Assembly: GCF_004519545.1 (NCBI RefSeq)
Contig: NZ_SDKM01000011.1
Coordinates: 62,001 to 126,000, forward strand
Length of the DNA stretch: 64,000 nucleotides
Source: Nocardioides guangzhouensis
Lineage (GTDB): Bacteria; Actinomycetota; Actinomycetes; Propionibacteriales; Nocardioidaceae
Direction of reading: 5' to 3'
A program made the position numbers and the translations under genes. Positions 9,290-17,880 of the stretch are shown here, one piece after another. The notes beneath the pieces were generated by a model. It was not told the DNA's origin, made no database searches, and saw nothing but the letters and a program-made list of their open reading frames with translations. Position 1 is the stretch's first letter, and every line of letters begins with the position of its first letter.

Positions 9290-9349
9290 ATTGACAGATT
9301 ACACGACGGGTTCTACTGTCATGAATCATGGCGACGATCACTCATGACA
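9271..9349. promoter_or_regulatory. Overlapping divergent promoters with three TGTCATGA sites
   Basis: TGTCATGA occurs at 9271-9278 and 9317-9324, and its inverse complement TCATGACA at 9342-9349. The plus-strand promoter is TTGACA (9291-9296), 17 nt, TACTGT (9314-9319), 8 nt before the EamA ATG. The minus-strand -10 is TAATCT (9301-9296), 6 nt before the CGNR ATG. An additional inverted pair TGACAG/CTGTCA spans 9292-9321. Promoters are inferred from consensus matches. Confidence 0.6.
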
Positions 9350-10266
9350 TCCCGGTGGCGAAGGCGTCCCGGCTCGGCAGCGGGCTCGGGCTGGCGGTGC
9401 TGTCCGCCGCGTCGTTCGGGCTGTCCGGCTCGCTGGCGCGCGGGCTGCTCGACACCGGCTGGACCGCCGGCGCCGCGGTGACGGTCCGGATCCTGATCGC
9501 CGCGCTCGCGCTGACCCTCCCGGCGTACGTCGTGATGCGGGGGCGCTGGCACCTCGTGCGCAGCAACGTCGGGCTGGTCGTCACCTACGGCCTGGTCGCG
9601 GTGGCCGGCTGCCAGCTCTGCTACTTCTATGCGGTCGAGCACATGCAGGTGGGCGTCGCGCTGCTCATCGAGTACACCGCGCCGGTCGCGGTGATCACCT
9701 GGCTGTGGCTGCGGCACGGACGGGTGCCCGGCCGGCTCACGATCGCCGGCGCCGTGGTCGCGCTGACCGGCCTGGTGCTGGTCCTCGACCTGTTCGGCGG
9801 TGCCGACGTCAGCCTGGTCGGCGTGCTGTGGGCGCTGGGCGCGATGGTCGGTGTCACGACGTACTTCGTGATGTCGGCCCAGGAGGGCAACGGCCTGCCC
9901 CCGATCGCGCTGGCCGCCGGCGGCCTGCTCACAGGCTCGGTGACGCTGCTGCTCGCGGGAGCGATCGGGATCGTGCCGATGGCGGCCTCGACCTCGGCGG
10001 TCGACTTCGTCGGCGCCACCGTTCCGTGGTGGTTGCCGGTGCTGGCGCTGGGGCTGGTGACCGCCGCGCTCGCCTACGTCTCCGGCATCGCCGCCGGCCG
10101 CCGGCTCGGCTCGCGGCTCGCGTCGTTCGTCGCGCTGTCCGAGGTGGTCGCCTCGCTGGTGTTCGCGTGGCTGCTGCTCGGCGAGCTGCCGCGGCCGGTC
10201 CAGCTGCTCGGCGGCGTGGTGATCCTCGCCGGCGTGGTGATGGTCAAGCTCGACGAGCGCGGCTGA
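9328..10266 (+). CDS. EamA/DMT-family transporter
   Basis: 312 residues with about ten hydrophobic segments arranged as two EamA repeats, typical of RhaT/YdcZ-type drug/metabolite exporters. The first half opens with LGLAVLSAASFGLSGSLA, and the second half ends with VQLLGGVVILAGVVMVKL. It is predicted to sit in the inner membrane and move a small metabolite; the substrate is unknown. The start ATG has no Shine-Dalgarno and lies 8 nt after a TACTGT -10, so it is probably leaderless. The stop abuts the stop of the convergent AI-2E gene with no intergenic space. Confidence 0.9.
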   Translation: MATITHDIPVAKASRLGSGLGLAVLSAASFGLSGSLARGLLDTGWTAGAAVTVRILIAALALTLPAYVVMRGRWHLVRSNVGLVVTYGLVAVAGCQLCYFYAVEHMQVGVALLIEYTAPVAVITWLWLRHGRVPGRLTIAGAVVALTGLVLVLDLFGGADVSLVGVLWALGAMVGVTTYFVMSAQEGNGLPPIALAAGGLLTGSVTLLLAGAIGIVPMAASTSAVDFVGATVPWWLPVLALGLVTAALAYVSGIAAGRRLGSRLASFVALSEVVASLVFAWLLLGELPRPVQLLGGVVILAGVVMVKLDERG

Positions 10267-11535
10267 CTAGCGTTCGTCCTGCCGCCTGATGAAGACCTCC
10301 TTGGTCAGCATCAGGATCGACGCCGCGGTCGGGATCGCCAGCAGCGCACCGACCACGCCCAGCAGGCTCGCACCCACCAGGGCCGCGATCACGGTCAGCG
10401 CGCCGGGGATGTCCACGGTCTTCTTCATCACCCGCGGGTAGATGACGTAGTTCTCGATCTGCTGGTAGGCGATGTAGAAGATCAGGCAGAACAGGCCGAT
10501 CTTCGGGTCGGTGGCGAAGCCGATCGCGGTCACGATGATCGCCCCGAGGGTGGCACCGATCATCGGGATCACGTCGAGCAGGGCGACCACGAACGCCAGC
10601 GCGACGGCGTACTCGCCGAGGCCGACGGCGAACAGGAAGACCAGCGAGCTGATCCCGGCGCACATGGCGACGATGAACGCGCCGGAGACGTAGCCGCCGA
10701 CGTTGCGGATCACCTGGTCACCGAGCCGGGAGACCCGCTCGCGGCGCGAGGCCGGGGCCAGCCGGTAGAGCGCCGACTTGGTGGTGGGCAGCGACGCCAG
10801 GAAGTAGAGCGTGAGCACCACGATCACGAAGGTGTTCAGCAGCGCCGAGAGCACCGCCATGCCGAAGCCGAGGACGCCGCCGAACGCCTTCTGCCCGAAG
10901 TTGCCGGTGGCGACGTAGTCCTTGACCTTGTCGACGATCTGGTAGTCGTTGTTCCACGTGCGGATCTGGCGGTTCTTCTGCAGGGTGTCGAGGTAGTCCG
11001 GGGCGTTCTTGGTCAGCGTGGCGACCTGCTCGGTGATCACCGGCACGATCGCCGACAGGAACAGCGTGACCGCCAGGATCACGATCGAGATGACCGCGAG
11101 CACGGCGTAGGAGCGGCGCATGCCGCGCCGCATGAACCACTCGACGACGGGGTTCAGGCCGGCGGCCAGGAACAGGGAGACCACGACCATGATCACGACC
11201 GACCCGATGGTCATCAGCTGCTGGCCGAGCCAGACCGCCGTGATCGCGCCGAGGCCCCCGAAGAAGCCGATGTAGAACGGCGAGTGGTGCAGCGGGCGGC
11301 CGGGCTCGCCGAGGTGGTGCTCGGCCTCCTCGGCGTGATCGGCCGCCTCCTCCGCGTGCTCGGTGGCCTCCTCGGCGTGCTCGGCGACCTCGTCGGCGTG
11401 ACGGGCGGCCGCGTCGGCGTGCCCGGCCGCCTCCTCGGCGTGCGCGGCCGCCTCGTCAGCGTGTCCTGCCGCCTCCTCCGCGTGCTCGGCGGCCTGCCCG
11501 GCCGCGTCGCGCGCCGCCCGCCCCGACGACCTCAC
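10267..11535 (-). CDS. AI-2E-family transporter with His-heptad N-terminal coiled coil
   Basis: 422 residues. Residues ~85-422 form the AI-2E/PerM (UPF0118) membrane domain (LGQQLMTIGSVVIMVVVSLFLAAGLNP, VVALLDVIPMIGATLG). Residues 18-74 are an unusual soluble extension of heptads of the form HAxEAAx, with His at 18, 25, 32, 39, 46, 53, 60, 67 and 74. The GTG start at 11535 overlaps the stop of the upstream coiled-coil gene (GTGA), so the two are translationally coupled. Family role: export or efflux permeases of varied substrates; the name AI-2 does not establish the substrate. Confidence 0.88.
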   Translation of the reverse strand: MRSSGRAARDAAGQAAEHAEEAAGHADEAAAHAEEAAGHADAAARHADEVAEHAEEATEHAEEAADHAEEAEHHLGEPGRPLHHSPFYIGFFGGLGAITAVWLGQQLMTIGSVVIMVVVSLFLAAGLNPVVEWFMRRGMRRSYAVLAVISIVILAVTLFLSAIVPVITEQVATLTKNAPDYLDTLQKNRQIRTWNNDYQIVDKVKDYVATGNFGQKAFGGVLGFGMAVLSALLNTFVIVVLTLYFLASLPTTKSALYRLAPASRRERVSRLGDQVIRNVGGYVSGAFIVAMCAGISSLVFLFAVGLGEYAVALAFVVALLDVIPMIGATLGAIIVTAIGFATDPKIGLFCLIFYIAYQQIENYVIYPRVMKKTVDIPGALTVIAALVGASLLGVVGALLAIPTAASILMLTKEVFIRRQDER

Positions 11536-12914
11536 TCAGTCTCGTTGCCGAAGCCGGCGACCACGTCGCGGAGCTGGGCGAGCTGGGCCACGATCGCGTC
11601 GCGGCGCTTGGACAGGCGGGTCACCTCGGCCTTGACGGCGGCCAGCTCACGGTCGGCGTCGGCCTGGCCCGAGGCGGTGAGGCTCTCGGCCTGGCTGCGC
11701 GCCGAGGCGACGATCTGCTCCGCCTCGCGCCGGGCCCGGGTGAGGGTGGCGTCCGCCTCGCTCTGGGCCTGCTTGCGGTGCTGGGCCGCCTGCTGCGCGG
11801 CCTCGGTGGTCCGCTTCTCGGCGGCCGCGGCCCGCTCCTCGGACTCCGCGACCAGCCGGTCGGTCTCGGCCGTGGCGCTCGCGTGGTGGTCGGCGGCCTC
11901 CTTGGCCAGACGCTCCTTCTCGACGGCCAGCGTGCGCCGCGCCTCCTGCAGCTCTCGGTCGGCGGCGGCCCGGGTGGTCTCGGCCTCCCGGGTCGCGGTC
12001 ACGCGCAGGTGGTCGGTCTCCTGCTTGGCGGCCAGCCGCACCTGGTCGGACTCGCGCTTGGCGGAGGCGAGCAGGTCGGCCGCCTCGGCCCGCGCCGCGG
12101 AACGCTCCTGCTCGGCCTCGCCGGTGAGCCGGGCCCGCTGCTCGTCGAGCTCCTTGAGCTGCACGACCCGCATGTCCTCGGCCTCGCTGGCCGCCTCGGC
12201 CCGGATCGCCTTGGCGTCCTTGCCGGCCCGGGCCTTGATCTCCTCGGCCTCGCGCAGCGCCTCGCTGCGGATGTCGTCGGCCTCCTCCTCGGCGAGCCGG
12301 AGCAGCTCGTTCGCGCGCCCGCCCAGACCGGCGTACGACGGCCGGTCGCTCTCGGCGACCTGCTTGCGGAGCTTCTCGAGCTCGGTCTCCAGCTCCAGGA
12401 CCCGCTGCTCGGAGGTGCCGAGGCTGTCGCCGAGGGCGGCCTGCTCGCTCACGAGCCGCCGCAGCGCGGCGTCGGTGGCGTCCTTGTCGTAGCCGCCACG
12501 GCGTACCAGCGGCAGCGTCGGCATGGCCGGCTGCGACGAGGCCGGGGACGACGGCCGGCCGCTGGGGCTGGACCCGGCCGCGGGGCCCGGCCCGGGGTTG
12601 CCCGGCCGTGCGGCCGCCGGGGCGGCGGCAGGGGCGGAGGCGGGGGCCGGCGCGGCGGGCCGGGGGCTGGACGGGACTGCCGGCATCTGGGTGGTCCTGT
12701 CGTCGGCTCCCGGGGCGGCCGGCTTGCTCGAGCCCTGGCCGCCGGTCGTGCCGCCGGACGTGCTGCCCGGCTTGGCGCCGGACTTGTCTCCGGCACCCGC
12801 GGCCTTCGTCTTCACCGCGGGCATCACCTGGGTCTTGTCGTCGGTTCCGGTCGTGTCGTTGCTGTCACCGTTGGTCGGTTCCTCGTCGAAGATGGACAGA
12901 CCGTCGTTGCTCAT
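11532..12914 (-). CDS. Scy/DivIVA-like long coiled-coil protein
   Basis: 460 residues. The N-terminal ~130 residues are Pro/Ala/Gly/Ser-rich and disordered, with repeated TQVMPA/TQMPA motifs. A DivIVA-like element, RRGGYDKDATDAALRRL, lies near residue 145. A long Ala/Glu/Arg coiled coil then runs almost to the C-terminus. This architecture matches actinobacterial polarity and cytoskeletal proteins of the Scy/FilP/DivIVA-like group, which organise polar growth or septation. Assignment is by architecture, not enzymatic motif. It is co-transcribed and coupled with the AI-2E-family protein, whose own N-terminus is a coiled coil; a physical interaction is an inference. Confidence 0.75.
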   Translation of the reverse strand: MSNDGLSIFDEEPTNGDSNDTTGTDDKTQVMPAVKTKAAGAGDKSGAKPGSTSGGTTGGQGSSKPAAPGADDRTTQMPAVPSSPRPAAPAPASAPAAAPAAARPGNPGPGPAAGSSPSGRPSSPASSQPAMPTLPLVRRGGYDKDATDAALRRLVSEQAALGDSLGTSEQRVLELETELEKLRKQVAESDRPSYAGLGGRANELLRLAEEEADDIRSEALREAEEIKARAGKDAKAIRAEAASEAEDMRVVQLKELDEQRARLTGEAEQERSAARAEAADLLASAKRESDQVRLAAKQETDHLRVTATREAETTRAAADRELQEARRTLAVEKERLAKEAADHHASATAETDRLVAESEERAAAAEKRTTEAAQQAAQHRKQAQSEADATLTRARREAEQIVASARSQAESLTASGQADADRELAAVKAEVTRLSKRRDAIVAQLAQLRDVVAGFGNETE

Positions 12915-12983
12915 CGCTCAGGCTTCCTCGCTGTCGTGTTCGTCCCGGTACGGGCTTCAGTCTTGCCGATGGCGCGCAAAGAA

Positions 12984-13023
12984 CACACCCCGGCTCGCGG
13001 ACGAGTCCGCGGACCGGGGTGTG
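12984..13023 (-). terminator. Terminator of ccrA
   Basis: The hairpin has an outer 10-bp stem (CACACCCCGG/CCGGGGTGTG) and an inner 7-bp stem (CGCGGAC/GTCCGCG), separated by a two-base mismatch. It starts 10 nt beyond the Ccr stop on the minus strand. Confidence 0.8.
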
Positions 13024-13032
13024 AGGTGCGGC

Positions 13033-14370
13033 TCAGACGCCGCGGAAGCGGTTGATCGCGTCGATGTGCTGGGCGCGCATCTCCTCGTCCCGCACGCCCA
13101 GACCCTCCTCGGGGGCCAGGCAGAGGACGCCGACCTTGCCCTGGTGGGCGTTCTGGTGGACGTCGAGGGCGGCCTGGCCGACCTCGTCGAGGGCATAGGT
13201 CCGTGACAGGGTCGGGTGGATCCTGCCCTTGGCGATCAGGCGGTTGGCCTCCCAGGACTCGCGGTAGTTGGCGAAGTGGCTGGAGATGATCCGCTTGAGG
13301 TTCATCCAGAGGTAGCGGTTGTCGTACTCGTGCATGAAGCCCGAGGTGGAGGCACAGGTGGTGATCGTGCCGCCCTTGCGGGTGACGTAGACCGAGGCGC
13401 CGAAGGTCTCGCGACCGGGGTGCTCGAAGACGATGTCGATGTCCTCGCCGCCGGTGAGCTCGCGGATCTTCGCCCCGAAGCGCTTCCACTCGCGGGGGTC
13501 CTGGGTCCGCTCGTCCTTCCAGAAGCGGTACCCCTCCTCGGAGCGGTTGATGATCAGCTCCGCGCCCATCGAGCGGCAGATCTCCGCCTTCTCGTCGTTG
13601 GACACGACGCAGATCGGGGTGGCGCCGCCGTTGAGGGCGTACTGCGTGGCGAAGCCGCCGAGGCCGCCGGAGGCGCCCCAGATCAGCACGTTGTCGCCCT
13701 GCTTCATGTCGCCGCCGTTCTTGCTCACCAGCTGGCGGTACGCCGTGCAGTTGACCAGGCCGGGGGAGGCGGCCTCCTCCCAGGTCAGGTGCGCCGGCTT
13801 GGGCATCAGCTGGTTGGCCTTGACCAGGGCGATCTGGGCCAGGCCGCCGAAGTTGGTCTCGAAGCCCCAGATCCGCTGCTCCGGGTCGAGCATGGTGTCG
13901 CCGTGGCCGTCGGGGTGCTCGAGCTCGACCGACAGGCAGTGCGCCACGACCTCGGTGCCGGGCTGCCAGGAGTGCACGCCGGGGCCGGTCTTCAGCACCA
14001 CGCCGGCCAGGTCGGAGCCGACCACGTGGTAGGGCAGGTCGTGCCGCTTGGCCAGCGGCGAGAGCCGGCCGTAGCGCTCGAGGAAGCCGAACGTCGAGAC
14101 CGGCTCGAAGATCGAGGTCCACACGGTGTTGTAGTTGATCGCCGAGGCCATCACGGCGACGTACGCCTCGCCGGGGCCGAGCTCGGGCAGCGGCACGTCG
14201 TCGAGGTGGAGGGACTTGCGCGGGTCCTTGTCGCGGGACTCCAGCCCCTCGAACATGTCGACCTCGTCCTTGTGCACCGTCACCGCCCGGTAGGTCTCGG
14301 GCAGGTCGAGCGCGGCGAAGTCCTCCGCCGTCGTGTCGCCGGCGAGGATCGCGTCGAGGATGTTCTGCAC
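13033..14370 (-). CDS. ccrA: Crotonyl-CoA carboxylase/reductase
   Basis: 445 residues, the usual family length. It is a medium-chain dehydrogenase/reductase with nucleotide loop WGASGGLGGFATQ. All four residues that bind CO2 in the characterised Kitasatospora enzyme are present at the same numbers: Asn81 (INYN), Phe170-Glu171 (WGFET) and His365 (SSHFANYR). Known reaction: NADPH-dependent reductive carboxylation of crotonyl-CoA to (2S)-ethylmalonyl-CoA. In actinobacteria this serves the ethylmalonyl-CoA pathway or extender-unit supply. The ATG at 14370 has CAGGAGA upstream. The neighbouring epimerase, thiolase, MeaB and hydroxybutyryl-CoA dehydrogenase fit this pathway; ethylmalonyl-CoA mutase is not in the window. 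Confidence 0.95.
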   Translation of the reverse strand: MQNILDAILAGDTTAEDFAALDLPETYRAVTVHKDEVDMFEGLESRDKDPRKSLHLDDVPLPELGPGEAYVAVMASAINYNTVWTSIFEPVSTFGFLERYGRLSPLAKRHDLPYHVVGSDLAGVVLKTGPGVHSWQPGTEVVAHCLSVELEHPDGHGDTMLDPEQRIWGFETNFGGLAQIALVKANQLMPKPAHLTWEEAASPGLVNCTAYRQLVSKNGGDMKQGDNVLIWGASGGLGGFATQYALNGGATPICVVSNDEKAEICRSMGAELIINRSEEGYRFWKDERTQDPREWKRFGAKIRELTGGEDIDIVFEHPGRETFGASVYVTRKGGTITTCASTSGFMHEYDNRYLWMNLKRIISSHFANYRESWEANRLIAKGRIHPTLSRTYALDEVGQAALDVHQNAHQGKVGVLCLAPEEGLGVRDEEMRAQHIDAINRFRGV

Positions 14371-14558
14371 GGGTGGTCTCCTGTCGGGGCGGGCGGGTCA
14401 GGAACGGGGCTGAAGATACCGACGGGTAACCCCGGCCGGAACGTGGTGTGGTCGATGTCTCACGGTGGTGCGGGTCGACGGTTCGGGTCTCGTGTCCAGT
14501 CTCGCTCCGACCAGTGTCCGGGGCGAGGGTTGCGGTGAGGTTGCCGTCCGTCCGGGGA

Positions 14559-15011
14559 TCAGTGACCGGCGGCCGGCTCCACCAGCTCGACCAGGATCCC
14601 GCCGGTGTCCTTGGGGTGGACGAAGTTGATCCGGGAGCCGGCGGTGCCGCGCCGGGGCGCGTCGTACAGCAGGCGCAGGCCGCGCTCGCGGAGCACCGCG
14701 GACACCTGCTCGACGTCCGTGACCCGGTAGGCGAGCTGCTGCATCCCGGGGCCCGAGCGCTCGAGGAACCTGGCGATCGTGGACTCGGGGGAGAGCGGCG
14801 CGAGCAGCTGGATGCACGAGCCCGAGTCGCCGACCGCGAGCATCGCCTCGCGCACGCCCTGCTCCTCGTTGGTCTCCTCGTGCGCGACGTGCATGCCGAA
14901 GGAGTCGCGGTAGAAGGCGATCGCCTCGTCCAGGTCGGGGACGGCCACTCCGACGTGGTCGATCGCGGTGAACAGGTGCTCGGGGACGTCGAGGGGACTC
15001 ATGCGGGTCAT
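14559..15011 (-). CDS. mce: Methylmalonyl-CoA epimerase
   Basis: 150 residues from ATG 15011 (MTRMSPLDV), with GGGGAC about 10 nt upstream; ATG 15002 is possible. Two VOC-fold repeats are visible. Metal-ligand candidates are His19 (AIDHVGVAV), Gln68 (CIQLLAPL) and Glu142 (GILVELVEP). At the fourth position, where many family members have His-His, this protein has Gln91-Gln92 (GPGMQQLAYRV). Known reaction: interconversion of (2R)- and (2S)-methylmalonyl-CoA (and ethylmalonyl-CoA). It lies downstream of a 387-nt divergent spacer facing the thiolase. Confidence 0.9.
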   Translation of the reverse strand: MTRMSPLDVPEHLFTAIDHVGVAVPDLDEAIAFYRDSFGMHVAHEETNEEQGVREAMLAVGDSGSCIQLLAPLSPESTIARFLERSGPGMQQLAYRVTDVEQVSAVLRERGLRLLYDAPRRGTAGSRINFVHPKDTGGILVELVEPAAGH

Positions 15012-15398
15012 CGTCGTACGTCCCCGTGGATCGTGCGACCGTGTGTGACGATTCCGACATCCCCCGAGTCCCCGGGCGCCCGACGCGACCGCCGGGCGAC
15101 CAGGCCGCGTCCCTCGTGCGGAAGACCCCCATCCCCGCCGCGCCCGGTCCGCCCGGTGCCGAGACTGCGTCCGAGGTCTCCAGCACAACACCGGGACCGC
15201 CGCCGCTCAATGCCCGGCCCGGGTCATCTCGGTAGTGGTCATCCCCAGTACCCACCCCAGTCCAGACCGCGCGTGGTGTGACCTGACCGACACCGCGCGG
15301 TGTCGCCCGTCACAGTCGCGGTGGGTATCGTCGCCAGCATCAGCATCCCGTCGTCGAACCAGTCGTCGAAGCAGGGGCGATTCCCGCAGGAGGCAACC
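15012..15398. promoter_or_regulatory. 387-nt divergent spacer between mce and thiolase, with 18-bp palindrome
   Basis: No convincing gene is seen. It contains the perfect palindrome CGACACCGCGCGGTGTCG at 15288-15305, about 94 nt upstream of the thiolase start. A TATCGT hexamer (about 15326-15331) could be its -10. The thiolase ribosome site AGGAGG is at 15388-15393. Confidence 0.5.
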
Positions 15399-16589
15399 AT
15401 GTCCGGATCCGTCATCGTCGCCGGGGCACGCACCCCCGTGGGCCGCCTGCTCGGCGGTCTCAAGAGCCTGTCGGCGGCCGACCTGGGCGGCGTCGCCATC
15501 AAGGGCGCGCTGGAGAAGGCCGGGATCACCGGCGACCAGGTCGAGTACGTGATCATGGGCCAGGTCATCCAGGCCGGCACCGGCCAGATCACCGCCCGCC
15601 AGGCTGCGGTCAAGGGCGGGATCCCCATGACCGTCCCGAGCATCACCATCAACAAGGTCTGCCTCTCCGGCATCAACGCGATCGCGATGGCCGACCAGCT
15701 GATCCGGGCCGGCGAGCACGAGATCGTCGTGGCCGGCGGCATGGAGTCGATGACCCAGGCGCCGCACCTGCTGCCGAAGTCCCGCGAGGGCTTCAAGTAC
15801 GGCGACACCGCGCTGGTCGACGCGATGGCCTACGACGCGCTGCACGACCAGTTCACCGACCAGGCGATGATCAGCCTGACCGAGTCCTGCAACTCCGCGG
15901 GTGCCAACCTCACCCGTGCGGAGCAGGACGAGTTCTCCGCCCGCTCCCACCAGCGTGCCGCCGAGGCATGGAAGAACGGCCTCTTCGACGGCGAGGTCGT
16001 CCCGGTCGAGATCCCGCAGCGCAAGGGCGACCCGGTCGTGGTCTCCCAGGACGAGGGCATCCGCGGCGACACCACCGCCGAGGGCCTGTCCAAGCTGCGC
16101 CCGGTCGCCAAGGACGGCACCATCACGGCGGGCTCCGCCTCGCAGATCTCCGACGGCGCCTGCGCGGTCGTGGTGATGAGCAAGGCGAAGGCCGAGGAGC
16201 TCGGCCTCACCTGGCTGGCCGAGATCGGCGCCTCCGGCCAGGTCGCCGGCCCCGACTCCACCCTCCAGATGCAGCCCGCGAACGCGATCGCCAAGGCCGC
16301 GGCCAAGGAGGGCATCGCGGTCTCCGACATCGACCTGTTCGAGATCAACGAGGCGTTCGCCGCGGTCGGCATCGAGTCCGCCCGCGAGCTCGGCGCCGAT
16401 GCCGACAAGGTCAACGTCAACGGCGGCGCGATCGCGATCGGCCACCCGGTCGGCATGTCCGGCGCCCGGATCGTGCTGCACCTCGCCCTCGAGCTCCAGC
16501 GCCGCGGCGGCGGCACCGGTGCCGCCGCCCTGTGCGGCGGCGGTGGCCAGGGTGACGCCCTGATCATCAAGGTGCCCGCGACGGCGTGA
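15399..16589 (+). CDS. Acetyl-CoA C-acetyltransferase (thiolase)
   Basis: 396 residues from ATG 15399, with an excellent AGGAGG. The catalytic set matches biosynthetic thiolases: nucleophile Cys88 ([12 protein letters not shown]), His349 ([14 protein letters not shown]) and Cys379 ([11 protein letters not shown]). Reaction: condensation of two acetyl-CoA to acetoacetyl-CoA, or the reverse. It overlaps the downstream meaB by 4 nt (GTGA). With the hydroxybutyryl-CoA dehydrogenase at the window start and Ccr, it would build crotonyl-CoA from acetyl-CoA. Confidence 0.95.
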   Translation: MSGSVIVAGARTPVGRLLGGLKSLSAADLGGVAIKGALEKAGITGDQVEYVIMGQVIQAGTGQITARQAAVKGGIPMTVPSITINKVCLSGINAIAMADQLIRAGEHEIVVAGGMESMTQAPHLLPKSREGFKYGDTALVDAMAYDALHDQFTDQAMISLTESCNSAGANLTRAEQDEFSARSHQRAAEAWKNGLFDGEVVPVEIPQRKGDPVVVSQDEGIRGDTTAEGLSKLRPVAKDGTITAGSASQISDGACAVVVMSKAKAEELGLTWLAEIGASGQVAGPDSTLQMQPANAIAKAAAKEGIAVSDIDLFEINEAFAAVGIESARELGADADKVNVNGGAIAIGHPVGMSGARIVLHLALELQRRGGGTGAAALCGGGGQGDALIIKVPATA

Positions 16590-17557
16590 GCCGGCGTCTC
16601 GTCGACGTGCCCGCGCTCGTCGCGCGGGCACGCGAGGGCGACCCGCGCTCGGTGGCCCGGCTGATCTCGCTCGTCGAGGACGACTCGCCCGCGCTGCGGG
16701 AGGTGATGGCGGGGCTGGCCCCGCACACCGGCAACGCGCTGGTCGTCGGCATCACCGGCGCGCCCGGCGTCGGCAAGTCGACCAGCACGAGCGCGTTGGT
16801 CGGCGCGCTCCGCCGGGCGGGACACCGGGTCGGGGTGCTGGCGATCGACCCGTCCTCGCCGTTCTCCGGCGGAGCGCTGCTCGGCGACCGGGTCCGGATG
16901 GGCGACCACGCGCTGGACCGCGACGTCTACATCCGCTCGATGGCGACCCGCGGCCACCTCGGCGGCCTGGCCTGGGCGACGCCGCAGGCGATCCGGGTGC
17001 TCGACGCCGCCGGCTTCGACGTGGTGCTCGTGGAGACCGTCGGCGTCGGGCAGAGCGAGGTCGACGTCGCCGCCCTCGCCGACACCACGCTGGTCCTGCT
17101 CGCCCCCGGCATGGGCGACGGCATCCAGGCCGCCAAGGCCGGGATCCTCGAGATCGGCGACGTGTACGTCGTCAACAAGGCCGACCGCGAGGGCGCCACG
17201 TCGCTGCGCCGCGACCTGCGCAACGCGCTCGCGATGTCCGAGCGGCCCGAGGGGGCGTGGAAGCCGCCGATCCTGCTCACCAGCGCCACCACCGGCGAGG
17301 GGGTCGCCGAGGTGGTGCAGGCGATCGAGCGGCACCGGGCCTGGCTGGAGGAGAGCGGCGAGCTCGTGCGGCGGCGTACCCGCCGGGCCCGCGAGGAGGT
17401 CGAGGCGATCGCGCTCACCGCGCTCCGCGAGCGCTGGACCGGACGGCACGAGCGCAGCGAGCTCGACGCGCAGGCCGAGCGGGTGGCCTCCGGCGAGTCC
17501 GATCCGTACTCCGCCGCGGACGCGCTGCTGGCGTCGTACGCCCACGAGGACGGGTGA
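16586..17557 (+). CDS. meaB: MeaB-type methylmalonyl-CoA mutase-associated GTPase
   Basis: 323 residues. The GTG start overlaps the thiolase stop. The P-loop GAPGVGKST is at about residues 58-66, [18 protein letters not shown] and ETVGVGQSE follow, and NKAD is the base-specificity motif (VVNKADREG), all typical of the ArgK/MeaB G3E GTPases. Role: gating cobalamin loading and protecting methylmalonyl-CoA (or ethylmalonyl-CoA) mutase. Its coupling to a thiolase, close to epimerase and ccrA, is consistent with a mutase elsewhere in the genome. Confidence 0.95.
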   Translation: MSRRLVDVPALVARAREGDPRSVARLISLVEDDSPALREVMAGLAPHTGNALVVGITGAPGVGKSTSTSALVGALRRAGHRVGVLAIDPSSPFSGGALLGDRVRMGDHALDRDVYIRSMATRGHLGGLAWATPQAIRVLDAAGFDVVLVETVGVGQSEVDVAALADTTLVLLAPGMGDGIQAAKAGILEIGDVYVVNKADREGATSLRRDLRNALAMSERPEGAWKPPILLTSATTGEGVAEVVQAIERHRAWLEESGELVRRRTRRAREEVEAIALTALRERWTGRHERSELDAQAERVASGESDPYSAADALLASYAHEDG

Positions 17558-17686
17558 GCCCGGTCACCCGGGCGCGCCTCGTGCACCCCGGCCTGCGCCT
17601 CTGCTAGACAAGTGCTGGTCTCGGGTGCTCTGTCGTGCCCGGGATGTCCTGGAGACCAACGGGGACGAGAAACGGAGTGAGCTGAC

Positions 17687-17857
17687 ATCAACGGCAAGAA
17701 GGTGGCGCTCGTCGTCATCGTGCTCTTCCTCGGCTTCTACCTGCTGCGTGACCCCTCCGGCCTCGCCGACGTGTCCGGGCGCGCGGGAGACGGGGCCTGG
17801 AACCTGACCACCGACCTGTTCGAGGCGACGATCCGCTTCCTCGACGAGCTCGTCTAG
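17687..17857 (+). CDS. Small single-pass membrane protein, possible ATC start
   Basis: The frame encodes a hydrophobic segment VALVVIVLFLGFYLLRDPSG followed by a short amphipathic C-terminus ending FLDELV. An in-frame TGA at 17678-17680 limits the start to ATC 17687 (56 residues, beginning ...NGKK) or GTG 17702 (51 residues). The only reasonable ribosome site, GGAG, is placed 9 nt before the ATC and too far from the GTG. I do not recognise a named family. It lies between meaB and the PH-domain gene on the same strand. Confidence 0.6.
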   Translation: MNGKKVALVVIVLFLGFYLLRDPSGLADVSGRAGDGAWNLTTDLFEATIRFLDELV

Positions 17858-17880
17858 CGCTCACACGAGAGGGGGACGCG

